DNA from: Clostridia bacterium | GTDB lineage: Bacteria > Bacillota > TC1 > UBA5767 | DNA: 64,000 nt | Direction: 5' to 3' | NCBI GenBank assembly: GCA_016887505.1 | Contig: CP069393.1 | Coordinates: forward strand, 1,784,001-1,848,000 | Shown: positions 20,562-29,253 of the stretch, piece after piece | How the letters are laid out: every line of letters starts with the position of its first letter | How positions within the stretch are numbered: the stretch's first letter is position 1 | Translations under genes and position numbers: made by a program | The notes under the pieces: generated by a model | Told to the model about the DNA's origin: nothing | What the model saw: the letters and a program-made list of their open reading frames with translations, nothing else | The model's database searches: none

Positions 20562-23111
20562 TTACGGCAGCATAGGAGTGGCAGGTGCGTAGAAATATAA
20601 ACCTGAAACATCCATCAAGTCATCTAAGATATCTTGGTCAACAACAGCCAATACTACAATTTTATAGTCATCATCAAGAACTACAATAACGTAGTCTGAA
20701 GTGTTCAAGTCATCAGCACTGATCACTTCACCACCGTCAGTCAAGTCAATGATCAAGGCATCAATATCTCCATCGTCCAATAGGAAGTCGTAGTTTTCGT
20801 TGTTCACGTTACGTGCATCCCACTCGCCGATATCAATGGTGTTGTCAGAGTTTACAGCGCCTGAAGGCAATTGGCCATAAACATACTCAGTAACTATGGT
20901 CAAGCTATCAACATCATCACCAGACATGTCATATTCGAAAATGGCATTTTCTAGGCTAGAGCTTACCAACACGTCTTCGTTGTATACATAGGAAGCAACG
21001 CCGCTTTCAGTAATCAACTCAACGTAGTAGTCGCTACCAGATTTCCAAGAATCAAGGAATCCAGCATAGATACCGTCTGTTACAGTTAGAGCGTCAGTCA
21101 GTACTACGTAGTCAATGTCGCCATCATCTACAACAGTGTAACCAATCGATCCAGTACCGAAGTCAGCATCTGCTACATCGCTCCAGTCAGTCATCATCCA
21201 ATCATCTGAATCTGACTCTGAAATGTCAAAGAATAAGGTTCCAGAAACTACTTTGTCTTCATCAATTCTTGAATAATCATCATCAATATCACTAGCGGAA
21301 ATAAGTCCTTGAGAGAACATATCGATGCTGTCGATTTCTCCATCATCATTCAATGAGAATTCTACAATGTCACCTTTTGAAACAGAGTTATCGTATATGT
21401 CAGATACTATGCCATCTAATGAACCTTCAAAATTAATTTCAACATCACCGTCTTCAATGTAATAAGTAGCGATTTCGCCAGTTGCAAGGAAGAGTTCGAT
21501 TCTGTATTCGTCTTCAAATCCGCCAAATGCTGCTTCGATTTCGCCAGTTGCTACACCAACATCAGAAGCACTGCTTGAGCCATCAATATCTCCGGAAATA
21601 GCATATACATTACCAAATCCATCAAGCATAAGAGCTACATCTTCATCTGAGAAGTCTTCAAACAGGGTAAGAACGTCTTCAGAAGTACCATCACTGAATT
21701 CAGCACCGTTGTCTTCTGAGTAGAACCAAACATTAGCACCTAAGTCATAGGTAGTTCCGTTAACTTTTACATCGTCAGAACTGAAGCGAGTCATTTCACC
21801 TTCAACCATGTCTCTTACAACATAGATTGCGATGTCTTGGTCGATGTCGCTATCACTGTTGTTGTCAACTTCGTTCCAGTAAACAACATCCCACTCTTCA
21901 ATGTCTTCTAATGAGTCAACACCGTAAACAACTACTCTGTCATCGTCAGTATTAACGAGTAAGGAGCCATCATCTGCGCCGTCTTTTTCCATCAGTTCAG
22001 CAAATTCATCATCGAAGTCAACTTCGTCAATCAACATGCTTGCCATATAGTCATAATCAGTAACGTCGATAAGAGTAACATTGTCATCATCACCAAATGC
22101 GATTCTAACGTTGTCAAAGCCATCTGCTAATGGTCCCGGCACGTAATCAAGGCTGTAGCTTATGATTTCATCGTTTACGATAAGTACAGCGCCTTCTGCG
22201 TCATATTCATCGTCATCGTCATCAAATACCAATTCATCCAAAGCGTCAAATGAGTCAATGTTCAACATTTCTACGTCTGCCATATCATCAACAGCTACGA
22301 TAGTGTCGTCATCAACATAGAAGTCACACATTACACCAATATAATCTCTTACATTGAAACCTACAGCTACAGTGTCAATATCGCTGTCGTTAGTAGAGAT
22401 TTCTCTGTCTTCAATGTCAAGGCTGCTACCAAGAACTACGAAAGCATCGTCGATAATTACATCTTCAATTACTTCAAAGCCAAGTCCATCAAGAAGAGTA
22501 TCATCATCCTCATTGAATTCACTATCATCAGAGTTCCATGATACTGTGTTCAAATCCAAAGCGGCACTAGCGAATACGAAAATGTCACCTCTCAAAGCAG
22601 CTGCGCCGCTAGTGAAGGTTACATCGTCCGTAATGTCAAGAGCTGAAGCTTTAACGATGTAGTTCAAAGGCCATGCGCCTGGAAGGTCGCCTTTGCCATA
22701 GCCTAATACGTTAAGAATCATTGTGATTGCTTCACCATAGGTTACGTCAGCATTCGGTCTAAAGCTTCCATCTGGATATCCAGATATCCAGTTTTGAGTT
22801 TGCGCTAGGTTGATGTAACCAGTGTACCATACGCTAGTTTTAACATCTGAGAAGGTAGAAGGTACATCCTTTAGGATGTCTGCTGCACTGCCCATACCTG
22901 AAAGCTCAGCTAAAATTACACACATTTCTGCTCTTGTAATGGTTTGGTCTGTACCGAGGCTACCATCTTCGTAACCATCGATAATTCCCAATCCCAACAA
23001 TCTGTTAGCTGCATCATCAGCTTTATCAGAAAGTGCAAAAGCGGGAGTTACTGCTGCGAACAAAAAGATCAGAGCAATAACAACGGAAAGAATCTTGTTA
23101 GATTTTTTCAT
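20562..23111 (-). CDS. S-layer protein with SLH domains, copy 1 (downstream copy)
   Basis: Exported, wall-bound surface-array protein of 849 residues. A signal peptide (MKKSNKILSVVIALIFLFAA, cleavage near AFA-LS) precedes three SLH modules at roughly 27-85, 86-145 and 146-205 (GLGIIDGYEDGSLGTDQTI, INLAQTQNWISGYPDGSF), which bind secondary wall polymer. The remaining 640 residues are repetitive in texture and very rich in Asp, Glu, Ser and Val with few Lys or Arg (FDDDDDEYDAEG, FSLNDDGEIDSIDMF), suggesting a calcium-binding beta-rich array. Most of the sequence matches copy 2; it differs mainly near 300-345, 590-625 and at the carboxyl end (YAPATPMLP). Its promoter has a degenerate -10. AAGGAGG lies 11 nt before the ATG. 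Confidence 0.93.
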   Translation of the reverse strand: MKKSNKILSVVIALIFLFAAVTPAFALSDKADDAANRLLGLGIIDGYEDGSLGTDQTITRAEMCVILAELSGMGSAADILKDVPSTFSDVKTSVWYTGYINLAQTQNWISGYPDGSFRPNADVTYGEAITMILNVLGYGKGDLPGAWPLNYIVKASALDITDDVTFTSGAAALRGDIFVFASAALDLNTVSWNSDDSEFNEDDDTLLDGLGFEVIEDVIIDDAFVVLGSSLDIEDREISTNDSDIDTVAVGFNVRDYIGVMCDFYVDDDTIVAVDDMADVEMLNIDSFDALDELVFDDDDDEYDAEGAVLIVNDEIISYSLDYVPGPLADGFDNVRIAFGDDDNVTLIDVTDYDYMASMLIDEVDFDDEFAELMEKDGADDGSLLVNTDDDRVVVYGVDSLEDIEEWDVVYWNEVDNNSDSDIDQDIAIYVVRDMVEGEMTRFSSDDVKVNGTTYDLGANVWFYSEDNGAEFSDGTSEDVLTLFEDFSDEDVALMLDGFGNVYAISGDIDGSSSASDVGVATGEIEAAFGGFEDEYRIELFLATGEIATYYIEDGDVEINFEGSLDGIVSDIYDNSVSKGDIVEFSLNDDGEIDSIDMFSQGLISASDIDDDYSRIDEDKVVSGTLFFDISESDSDDWMMTDWSDVADADFGTGSIGYTVVDDGDIDYVVLTDALTVTDGIYAGFLDSWKSGSDYYVELITESGVASYVYNEDVLVSSSLENAIFEYDMSGDDVDSLTIVTEYVYGQLPSGAVNSDNTIDIGEWDARNVNNENYDFLLDDGDIDALIIDLTDGGEVISADDLNTSDYVIVVLDDDYKIVVLAVVDQDILDDLMDVSGLYFYAPATPMLP

Positions 23112-23170
23112 TAAATTTGTTTCCTCCTTGGATTTTTTAGTTGGCTACTTGGCTAACCAAACTATTTAAT

Positions 23171-23199
23171 ACTACATCTAAAAATACCATATTAAACAA
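23171..23199 (-). promoter_or_regulatory. Promoter of S-layer copy 1 with degenerate -10
   Basis: TTGTTT, a 17-nt spacer and TGTAGT on the minus strand, aligned exactly with the copy 2 promoter, which has TATAAT instead. The -10 lies about 59 nt from the ATG. Confidence 0.6.
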
Positions 23200-23337
23200 T
23201 ACATTGTCTACTAAAATATCCTCTCCTTTTAATCAAGATTTACCTTTTAGGTTCACAACCTTCATGCATCCATCCACATCCTAGGACACACATTCGATTT
23301 TGTGAACAGATCCAGATATAGTGGTACCAATTAAATC

Positions 23338-23382
23338 GCCAAATAAAAGAAAGCCCAAGGAACGAATTAACGTTCCCTGGGC
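23338..23382 (-). terminator. Terminator of S-layer gene copy 2
   Basis: 12-bp stem GCCCAGGGAACG / CGTTCCTTGGGC with one G-U pair and a 6-nt loop, then TTTCTTTTATTT on the minus strand; near-duplicate of the hairpin at 20464-20493. Confidence 0.92.
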
Positions 23383-23433
23383 TTCACCTTTTCTAAAGGA
23401 GCCAATAATCTAGGCTTTTCCCTCTATTATTTT

Positions 23434-25962
23434 CTACCACTCAATAGGAGCGTAGAAATCTAAACCTGAAACATCCATCAAATCATCTAAGATATCTTGA
23501 TCAACAACAGCCAATACTACAACTTTGTCGTTACTATCAAGAACTACGATAACGTAGTCTGAAGTGTTCAAGTCATCAGCACTGATAACTTCGCCGCCGT
23601 CAGTCAAGTCAATGATCAAGGCGTCGATATCTCCATCATCCAATAGGAAGTCGAAGTTTACGTTGTCAATGTTACGTGCATCCCACTCGCCGATATCAAG
23701 CGTATTATCAGAGTTTACAGCGCCTGAAGGCAATTGACCATAAATATACTCAGTAACAATGGTCAAGCTATCAACATCATCACCAGACATGTCATATTCG
23801 AAAATGGCATTTTCTAGGCTAGAGCTTACCAACTCATCTTCGTTGTATACATAGGAAGCAACGCCGCTTTCAGTAATCAACTCAACGTAGTAGTCGCTAC
23901 CAGATTTCCAAGAATCAAGGAATCCAGCATAGATACCGTCAGATACAGTTACAGCGTCAGTAAGTACTACGTAGTCAATGTCGCCATCATCTACAACAGT
24001 GTAACCAATCGTTCCAGAATTGAAGTCAGCGTCTTTTACATCGCTCCAGTCAGTCATCATCCAATCATCTGAATCTGACTCTGAAATGTCAAAGAACAAG
24101 GTTCCTGAAACTACTTTGTCTCCATCGATTCTTGAGTAGTCATCATCAATATCACTAGCTTCAATAGATCCTTGAGAGAACAAATCAACGCTATCGATTT
24201 CACCATCATCATTCAATGAGAATTCTACGATGTCACCTTTTATAATGTCTACATTAGTGTATGCATCTGCAACCTCAGCGCCATCAACATCAACTTCGTC
24301 ATCTTCGAAGTAGTAAGTAGCGGTTTCGCCAGTTGCAAGGAATAACTCGATTCTGTACTCATCTTCAAATCCGCCAAATGCAGCTTCGATTTCGCCAGTT
24401 GCTACACCAACGTCAGAAGCAGTACTTGAGCCATCAATGTCTCCGGAAATAGCATATACATCACCATATCCATCAAGCATAAGAGCTACATCTTCATCTG
24501 AGAAGTCTTCAAACAGGGTAAGAACGTCTTCAGAAGTACCATCACTGAATTCAGCACCGTTGTCTTCTGAGTAGAACCAAACATAAGCACCTAAGTCATA
24601 GGTAGTTCCGTTAACTCTTACATCGTCAGAACTAAAGCGAGTCATTTCACCTTCAACCATGTCTCTTACAACATAGATTGCGATGTCTTGGTCGATGTCG
24701 CTATCACTGTTGTTGTCAACTTCGTTCCAGTAAGCAACGTCCCACTCTTCAATGTCTTCCAATGAGTCAACACCGTAAACGATTACTCTGTCATCGTCAG
24801 TATTAACGAGTAAGGAGCCATCATCTGCGCCATCTTTTTCCATCAGTTCAGCAAATTCATCATCGAAGTCAACTTCGTCAATCAACATGCTTGCCATAGC
24901 GTCATAATCAACAACGTCGATAAGAGTAACATTGTCATCATCGCCAAATGCGATTCTAACATTGTCATAGCCATCAGCTAACATTGAAGGAACGGAATCA
25001 AGATCATTATCAACAATTACATCATTTATGATCAGTACAGCGCCTTCTGCGTCGTATTCATCATTGTCATCATCAAATACCAATTCATCGATATCATCAA
25101 ATGAGTCAATATCCAACATTTCTACATCTGCCATATCATCAACAGCTACGATGGTGTCATCGTCTACATAGAAGTCACACATTACACCAATGTAATCTCT
25201 TACATTGAAGCCTACAGCTACAGTGTCAATATCGCTGTCGTTAGTAGAGATTTCTCTGTCTTCAATGTCAAGGTTGCTACCAAGAGCTACGAAAGCATCG
25301 TCGATAATTACATCTTCAATTACTTCAAAGCCAAGTCCATCAAGAAGAGTATCATCATCTTCATTGAATTCACTATCATCAGAGTTCCATGATACTGTGT
25401 TCAAATCCAAAGCGGCACTAGCGAATACGAAAATGTCGCCTCTCAATGCAGGTGCTTTGCTAGTGAAGGTTACATCGTCCGTAATGTCAAGAGCAGAAGC
25501 TTTAACGATGTAGTTCAAAGGCCATGCGCCTGGAAGTTCGCCTTTACCATAACCTAATACGTTAAGAATCATTGTGATTGCTTCGCCGTAAGTTACTTGA
25601 GCATTCGGTTTGAATGTTCCATCAGGATAACCAGAGATCCAGTTTTGAGTTTGAGCTAGGTTGATGTAACCAGTGTACCATACGCTAGTTTTAACATCTG
25701 GGAAAGTAGAAGGTACATCCATTAGGATGTCTGCTGCACTACCCATGCCTGAAAGCTCAGCTAAAATTACACACATTTCTGCTCTTGTAATGGTTTGGTC
25801 TGTACCGAGGCTACCATCTTCGTAACCATCGATAATTCCCAATCCCAACAATCTGTTAGCTGCATCATCAGCTTTATCAGAAAGTGCAAAAGCGGGAGTT
25901 ACTGCTGCGAACAAAAAGATCAGAGCAATAACAACGGAAAGAATCTTGTTAGATTTTTTCAT
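23434..25962 (-). CDS. S-layer protein with SLH domains, copy 2 (upstream copy)
   Basis: Exported SLH-anchored surface protein of 842 residues, a close paralogue of the next gene downstream. The signal peptide and three SLH modules are nearly identical to copy 1 (GTFKPNAQVTYGEAITMILN in module 2), as is the acidic carboxyl region. Local replacements occur near 305-345 (INDVIVDNDLDSVPSML), near 590-620 (FEDDEVDVDGAEVADAYTN, four residues shorter) and at the end (DFYAPIEW). It has a consensus -10, its own terminator and an AAGGAGG site, so it is probably the highly expressed array protein. No sortase motif; anchoring is by the SLH modules. The array lattice role is inferred from the family. Confidence 0.93.
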   Translation of the reverse strand: MKKSNKILSVVIALIFLFAAVTPAFALSDKADDAANRLLGLGIIDGYEDGSLGTDQTITRAEMCVILAELSGMGSAADILMDVPSTFPDVKTSVWYTGYINLAQTQNWISGYPDGTFKPNAQVTYGEAITMILNVLGYGKGELPGAWPLNYIVKASALDITDDVTFTSKAPALRGDIFVFASAALDLNTVSWNSDDSEFNEDDDTLLDGLGFEVIEDVIIDDAFVALGSNLDIEDREISTNDSDIDTVAVGFNVRDYIGVMCDFYVDDDTIVAVDDMADVEMLDIDSFDDIDELVFDDDNDEYDAEGAVLIINDVIVDNDLDSVPSMLADGYDNVRIAFGDDDNVTLIDVVDYDAMASMLIDEVDFDDEFAELMEKDGADDGSLLVNTDDDRVIVYGVDSLEDIEEWDVAYWNEVDNNSDSDIDQDIAIYVVRDMVEGEMTRFSSDDVRVNGTTYDLGAYVWFYSEDNGAEFSDGTSEDVLTLFEDFSDEDVALMLDGYGDVYAISGDIDGSSTASDVGVATGEIEAAFGGFEDEYRIELFLATGETATYYFEDDEVDVDGAEVADAYTNVDIIKGDIVEFSLNDDGEIDSVDLFSQGSIEASDIDDDYSRIDGDKVVSGTLFFDISESDSDDWMMTDWSDVKDADFNSGTIGYTVVDDGDIDYVVLTDAVTVSDGIYAGFLDSWKSGSDYYVELITESGVASYVYNEDELVSSSLENAIFEYDMSGDDVDSLTIVTEYIYGQLPSGAVNSDNTLDIGEWDARNIDNVNFDFLLDDGDIDALIIDLTDGGEVISADDLNTSDYVIVVLDSNDKVVVLAVVDQDILDDLMDVSGLDFYAPIEW

Positions 25963-26024
25963 TTGATTTGTTTCCTCCTTGGATTTTTTTTAGCCTGCCG
26001 AATGGCAGAACTATTCCATTTGAT

Positions 26025-26053
26025 ATTATATCTAAAAAGGCCATTCAAAACAA
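26025..26053 (-). promoter_or_regulatory. Sigma-A promoter of S-layer copy 2
   Basis: TTGTTT, 17 nt, TATAAT on the minus strand, with the -10 ending 62 nt before the ATG. The predicted untranslated leader is about 55 nt. Confidence 0.72.
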
Positions 26054-26199
26054 TATATTTAGCGAAATAGATTGTTTGAATAACTCCTTTCGATAATCTT
26101 CATAGTGAACTACGTGTATCTCTTCTGTTTTCTTGCAAAAAAGTTGAAGATTTTTTAAAATAATTCAATTTTCTACCAATTATTCCGTTTTCCTTGACA

Positions 26200-26937
26200 T
26201 CAGGATTTCTTGATAGCCCTTTTTTGTCTCTTCACCGCCAACATGAATCGCGGCAAAACCATAAGCCGTTTAAATCTAGACGGTTGAATCAAGGCTCTAT
26301 ATAGCCACTCCAACCTAAGCTTTTGAAAAAATTCAGGTGCTCTTTTTAATTCCCCAGAAATCACATCTAAAGAACCACCCACTCCCACAGCCACCAGCGA
26401 AGGCAGCTCTTTTAGAGAAGACTCAATCCAGTATTCCTGCCTAGGAGCACCAAGAGCGACAAACAGGAGATCCGGTTCTTTCTTTTGAATATCTTGTAGT
26501 AGTTTTCCTTGTTCGTCCTCTTTGATATAACCATGCGTTGAGCCCACAATATTGATCCCTGGATACGTTTCGCGAATATTTTTAATCGCCCTTTCAAGAA
26601 TTTCAGGTTTAGAACCATAGAAATAAATCTTATACCCTTTTTTAGGAGACTGCTTTAACAGATTATTTAAAAGGTCAATACCAGTTACCCGCTCCTTGCA
26701 AGGTGTGCCCAATTGTTCAGAAGCCCATACTATCCCGGTGCCATCCGGGGTCACCAAATCACAACCATTGATGGTCTCCATTAACCTCGAATCATGCAAG
26801 GCCTGGTATAATATTTCTGCATTTAGGGTATTTACTTGCATACGTTCCTTACTAGCAATCGCTTGTCCTATGCGAGACACGGTCTCATCCATTGAAAGAT
26901 TGTCGATGCCTACCCCCAATATTTCGATCTTGCTCAT
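26200..26937 (-). CDS. tagA: WecG/TagA/CpsF-family (GT26) glycosyltransferase
   Basis: Probably transfers N-acetylmannosamine to GlcNAc-PP-undecaprenol, the committed step of a wall teichoic acid or secondary wall polymer. The 245 residues show the GT26 landmarks: VNTLNAEILYQALHD near 36, TPDGTGIVWASE near 65 with the catalytic-type Asp, RVTGIDLL, YFYGSKPEILERA near 105, FVALGAPRQEYWI near 160 and GVGGSLDVISGELKRAP near 186. It lies between the S-layer genes and an LCP ligase, so it likely builds the polymer that the SLH modules bind; that link is inference. AGGGGAG precedes the ATG at a long spacing. Confidence 0.9.
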   Translation of the reverse strand: MSKIEILGVGIDNLSMDETVSRIGQAIASKERMQVNTLNAEILYQALHDSRLMETINGCDLVTPDGTGIVWASEQLGTPCKERVTGIDLLNNLLKQSPKKGYKIYFYGSKPEILERAIKNIRETYPGINIVGSTHGYIKEDEQGKLLQDIQKKEPDLLFVALGAPRQEYWIESSLKELPSLVAVGVGGSLDVISGELKRAPEFFQKLRLEWLYRALIQPSRFKRLMVLPRFMLAVKRQKRAIKKS

Positions 26938-27074
26938 ATTTCGTTTGTCTCCCCTTACTTCACCAACTCTAGCATTGCTTCTATATATGAGTATTAAATC
27001 CTCTAATTTAGATGGAATGAACTAGCCAAACTGCTCTTTTGTACATTTTGATATTCCTAAATCGTTATTTTGGT

Positions 27075-27099
27075 AAAAAAGCCGCGATTACTCGCAGCT
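27075..27099 (-). terminator. Terminator after the LCP gene
   Basis: 8-bp stem AGCTGCGA / TCGCGGCT (one G-U pair, 4-nt loop) followed by six T on the minus strand, 20 nt after the LCP stop. Confidence 0.85.
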
Positions 27100-27118
27100 T
27101 TACACTTCCATCGTCTCG

Positions 27119-28084
27119 TTACTCAGCAATCGTTTCATCCACTTCCTCAGGATCTTCATCTTGAACATCCGTACCCTGGAAATTCTCCACCAAATCAAGT
27201 GCTTTTTCTTCATCTGCTATGATGTACCAGAGCCCATCGATTTTCTTAGATTCTCCAGGAATGGTTGCCACCTCTATGCTATCCACATCCAAATCCATCA
27301 TCGAGGTTGCAATGTAGAGAAGCTGGGTTGCACTAAGGTCAGTCACCGTCATGTCATTGGCCGCACCAACTAACTTGGTCGCCGTCCACAGGTTCTTGGT
27401 GTTCAGGGCTTTTTTGGCCAATTCCTTTAGAAACTGTTGCTGTCTAGCAATCCGTACAAGGTCTCCCCCATCGGAGCGGTAACGCACAAACTGCAGAGCC
27501 TTATCTCCATCTAAAGTTTGTACACCTGGATATAGGTCAATTCCCTCACCTGGGTAATACATACGTGATGGAACTTCCAATTCAATACCACCTAGGGCAT
27601 CCACCACATCTTTAAATCCTTCAAAGTCCACTTCGACATAATACTCCACGTCTGTTCCCAAAAAACCATTAATGGTCTCCATCACCAGATCCGCGCCTCC
27701 GTAAGCGTGGGAATGGGTAAACTTTTCATATCCGTAACCAGGTATGTTTACTCGTGTGTCTCGGGGAATGGAAAGCAATTTCACTGAAGGCTCATTCATA
27801 TCAAGAAAAGCCAACATCATCGTATCCGATCTAGACCCAGGCGCTGCCGCCCGATAATCCACACCTAGCACCAACAAGGTAAGCTTATTATCCTTAAACA
27901 GATAATCTGGTTGATCCGGGGAAACCCCTGGTTCTTCACCAGGTTCTTCAACGCCCGGCTCATTGCGTCCGATCAATCCAATTTCCTTGGCTATTTGGTA
28001 GCCTGAAATCCCTACAATTAAAATAGTCACCGCCACAATCATGGCGGCAATGCCATATACTCTTTTTCCTTTACTTCTTTTCAT
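27119..28084 (-). CDS. LytR-CpsA-Psr (LCP) family wall-polymer ligase
   Basis: Membrane-anchored enzyme that joins lipid-linked glycopolymers to peptidoglycan outside the cell. The 321 residues have a short cytoplasmic tail, one membrane segment at about 11-31, a Pro/Glu linker, then the LCP domain: LLVLGVDYRAAAPGSRSDTMML near 70 with the Arg/Asp residues that bind the pyrophosphate, LLSIPRDTRVNIPGYG near 101, KFTHSHAYGG near 117, and FVRYRSDGGDLVRIARQQQF near 198-217. An acidic tail closes it. With tagA immediately downstream it could attach the secondary wall polymer that holds the S-layer. AAAGGAT precedes the ATG. Confidence 0.93.
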   Translation of the reverse strand: MKRSKGKRVYGIAAMIVAVTILIVGISGYQIAKEIGLIGRNEPGVEEPGEEPGVSPDQPDYLFKDNKLTLLVLGVDYRAAAPGSRSDTMMLAFLDMNEPSVKLLSIPRDTRVNIPGYGYEKFTHSHAYGGADLVMETINGFLGTDVEYYVEVDFEGFKDVVDALGGIELEVPSRMYYPGEGIDLYPGVQTLDGDKALQFVRYRSDGGDLVRIARQQQFLKELAKKALNTKNLWTATKLVGAANDMTVTDLSATQLLYIATSMMDLDVDSIEVATIPGESKKIDGLWYIIADEEKALDLVENFQGTDVQDEDPEEVDETIAE

Positions 28085-28141
28085 AATAATCCTTTCAGGG
28101 ATACTGATGGTACCAGTGCAAGCACTTCCCCATTTCGACGA

Positions 28142-28170
28142 CAGGAGATGGGAATAGTTCCCATCTCCTG
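28142..28170. terminator. Strong hairpin downstream of mbl
   Basis: Perfect 13-bp inverted repeat (CAGGAGATGGGAA / TTCCCATCTCCTG, 3-nt loop). It lies 43 nt after the mbl stop. The minus strand has no T tract beyond the stem, while the plus strand has one after an 11-nt gap, so it could act as an RNA 3'-end stabiliser or a Rho-assisted terminator rather than a classical one. Confidence 0.55.
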
Positions 28171-28213
28171 CAAATAATATTTTTTTATATAATGCAATTA
28201 AACTATTTTTCTT

Positions 28214-29242
28214 CTAATATACTCTTCTTGCTTTGGCATCTGCTCCGAAAGTATCTACCATATCAAGTGCTTTACCCGTTCCGATGGCTACACAACTTAT
28301 GGTATCTTCCGCTACGAAAAACGGAACATTCATTTCTTGGGTTAAACGTACGTCTAAGCCCCTCAACAATGAGCCTCCACCAGTCATAATAATACTCTTA
28401 TCTAGAATATCTGCCACCAATTCCGGTGGTGTTTTTTCAAAGACCTCTTTGACTGCTGTAATGATAGATTGCACTGAATCCTCCAGCGCCCTATATATCA
28501 TTTGAGAATCCACTTCAATAATCTTGGGTAATCCCGTCACCAAGTCCCGGCCACGTACTTCTGCTACGGTAACTTCCTCATCGCTAGGCATGTAGGCTGA
28601 GCCTACTGCAATCTTCAAGGCTTCTGCCGTACTTTCACCAATTAAAAGATTATGCTCTCTTCGCGTATAACGAACAATCGCCTCATCAAAGCGATCTCCT
28701 CCTATTCGCAAGGAGGTAGAATAAACGGTTCCACCCATGGAAAGCACCGCAATATCTGTGGTTCCACCACCGATGTCTACCACCATATTGCCTTCCGGTT
28801 TGGTAATATCAATACCAGCTCCAATGGCCGCAGCTAACGGTTCTTCTATTAGATAGGCTTCCCTAGCACCAGCCTGTAAGGCTGCATCCTTGACTGCACG
28901 TTCTTCTACACCAGTCACTCCAGATGGAATACAGACCATCACTTTATGCTTAAAAAAACGTCTACGCCCACAAGCCTTTTGTAGAAAATGGCGAAGCATA
29001 CGCTCCGTCATATCAAAGTCTGCAATCACACCTTCACGAAGCGGACGTATGGTCACGATATTCTCCGGTGTACGGCCTAACATTCTTCTAGCCTCTTTAC
29101 CGATTGCCACAATTTCATTGGTTCTTTTGTCTAACGCTACTACCGATGGTTCTTGCAAGACAATACCTTTGTCTTTGATATATACTAGCACCGTTGCCGT
29201 TCCCAAGTCGATTCCAATGTTTTGTCCAAAATTAAAGAGCAT
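28214..29242 (-). CDS. mbl: MreB/Mbl-family rod-shape cytoskeletal protein
   Basis: Actin-like ATPase that forms membrane-bound filaments and guides the elongasome. The 342 residues have the actin-fold nucleotide motifs IGIDLGTATVLVYIKDKG at the start, VCIPSGVTGVEERAV near 108, VVDIGGGTTDIAVLS near 160 and IIMTGGGSLLRGLD near 288, with the amino-terminal MLFNFGQN acting as a membrane-contact end. A promoter-less 11-nt gap from murA points to co-expression with peptidoglycan synthesis. Its position after murA, away from mreCD, fits Mbl rather than the mreBCD copy; that assignment is inference. Confidence 0.92.
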   Translation of the reverse strand: MLFNFGQNIGIDLGTATVLVYIKDKGIVLQEPSVVALDKRTNEIVAIGKEARRMLGRTPENIVTIRPLREGVIADFDMTERMLRHFLQKACGRRRFFKHKVMVCIPSGVTGVEERAVKDAALQAGAREAYLIEEPLAAAIGAGIDITKPEGNMVVDIGGGTTDIAVLSMGGTVYSTSLRIGGDRFDEAIVRYTRREHNLLIGESTAEALKIAVGSAYMPSDEEVTVAEVRGRDLVTGLPKIIEVDSQMIYRALEDSVQSIITAVKEVFEKTPPELVADILDKSIIMTGGGSLLRGLDVRLTQEMNVPFFVAEDTISCVAIGTGKALDMVDTFGADAKARRVY

Positions 29243-29253
29243 GTTTTACCCCC

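Larger units (their letters stand above)
23112..23433. other. 322-nt spacer between the two S-layer genes
   Basis: Contains the promoter of copy 1 (23171-23199) and the terminator of copy 2 (23338-23382). The middle, about 23215-23335, shows no gene, hairpin or repeat that I can identify. Confidence 0.7.
20448..26053. repeat. Tandem direct duplication of a 2.75-kb S-layer unit
   Basis: Two head-to-tail units (about 20448-23199 and 23338-26053), each with terminator, 2.5-kb gene, leader and promoter in matching positions. Nucleotide identity is very high over most of the gene, with patches of divergence, and drops in the spacers. The arrangement is open to unequal recombination or gene conversion. 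Confidence 0.9.

Noticed and set aside
22354-22662. Open frame of 102 codons antisense to S-layer copy 1, repeated at 25205-25513 in copy 2
   Set aside because: It mirrors the biased codons of the Asp/Ser-rich genes and has no ribosome binding site; its conservation comes from the duplication itself.
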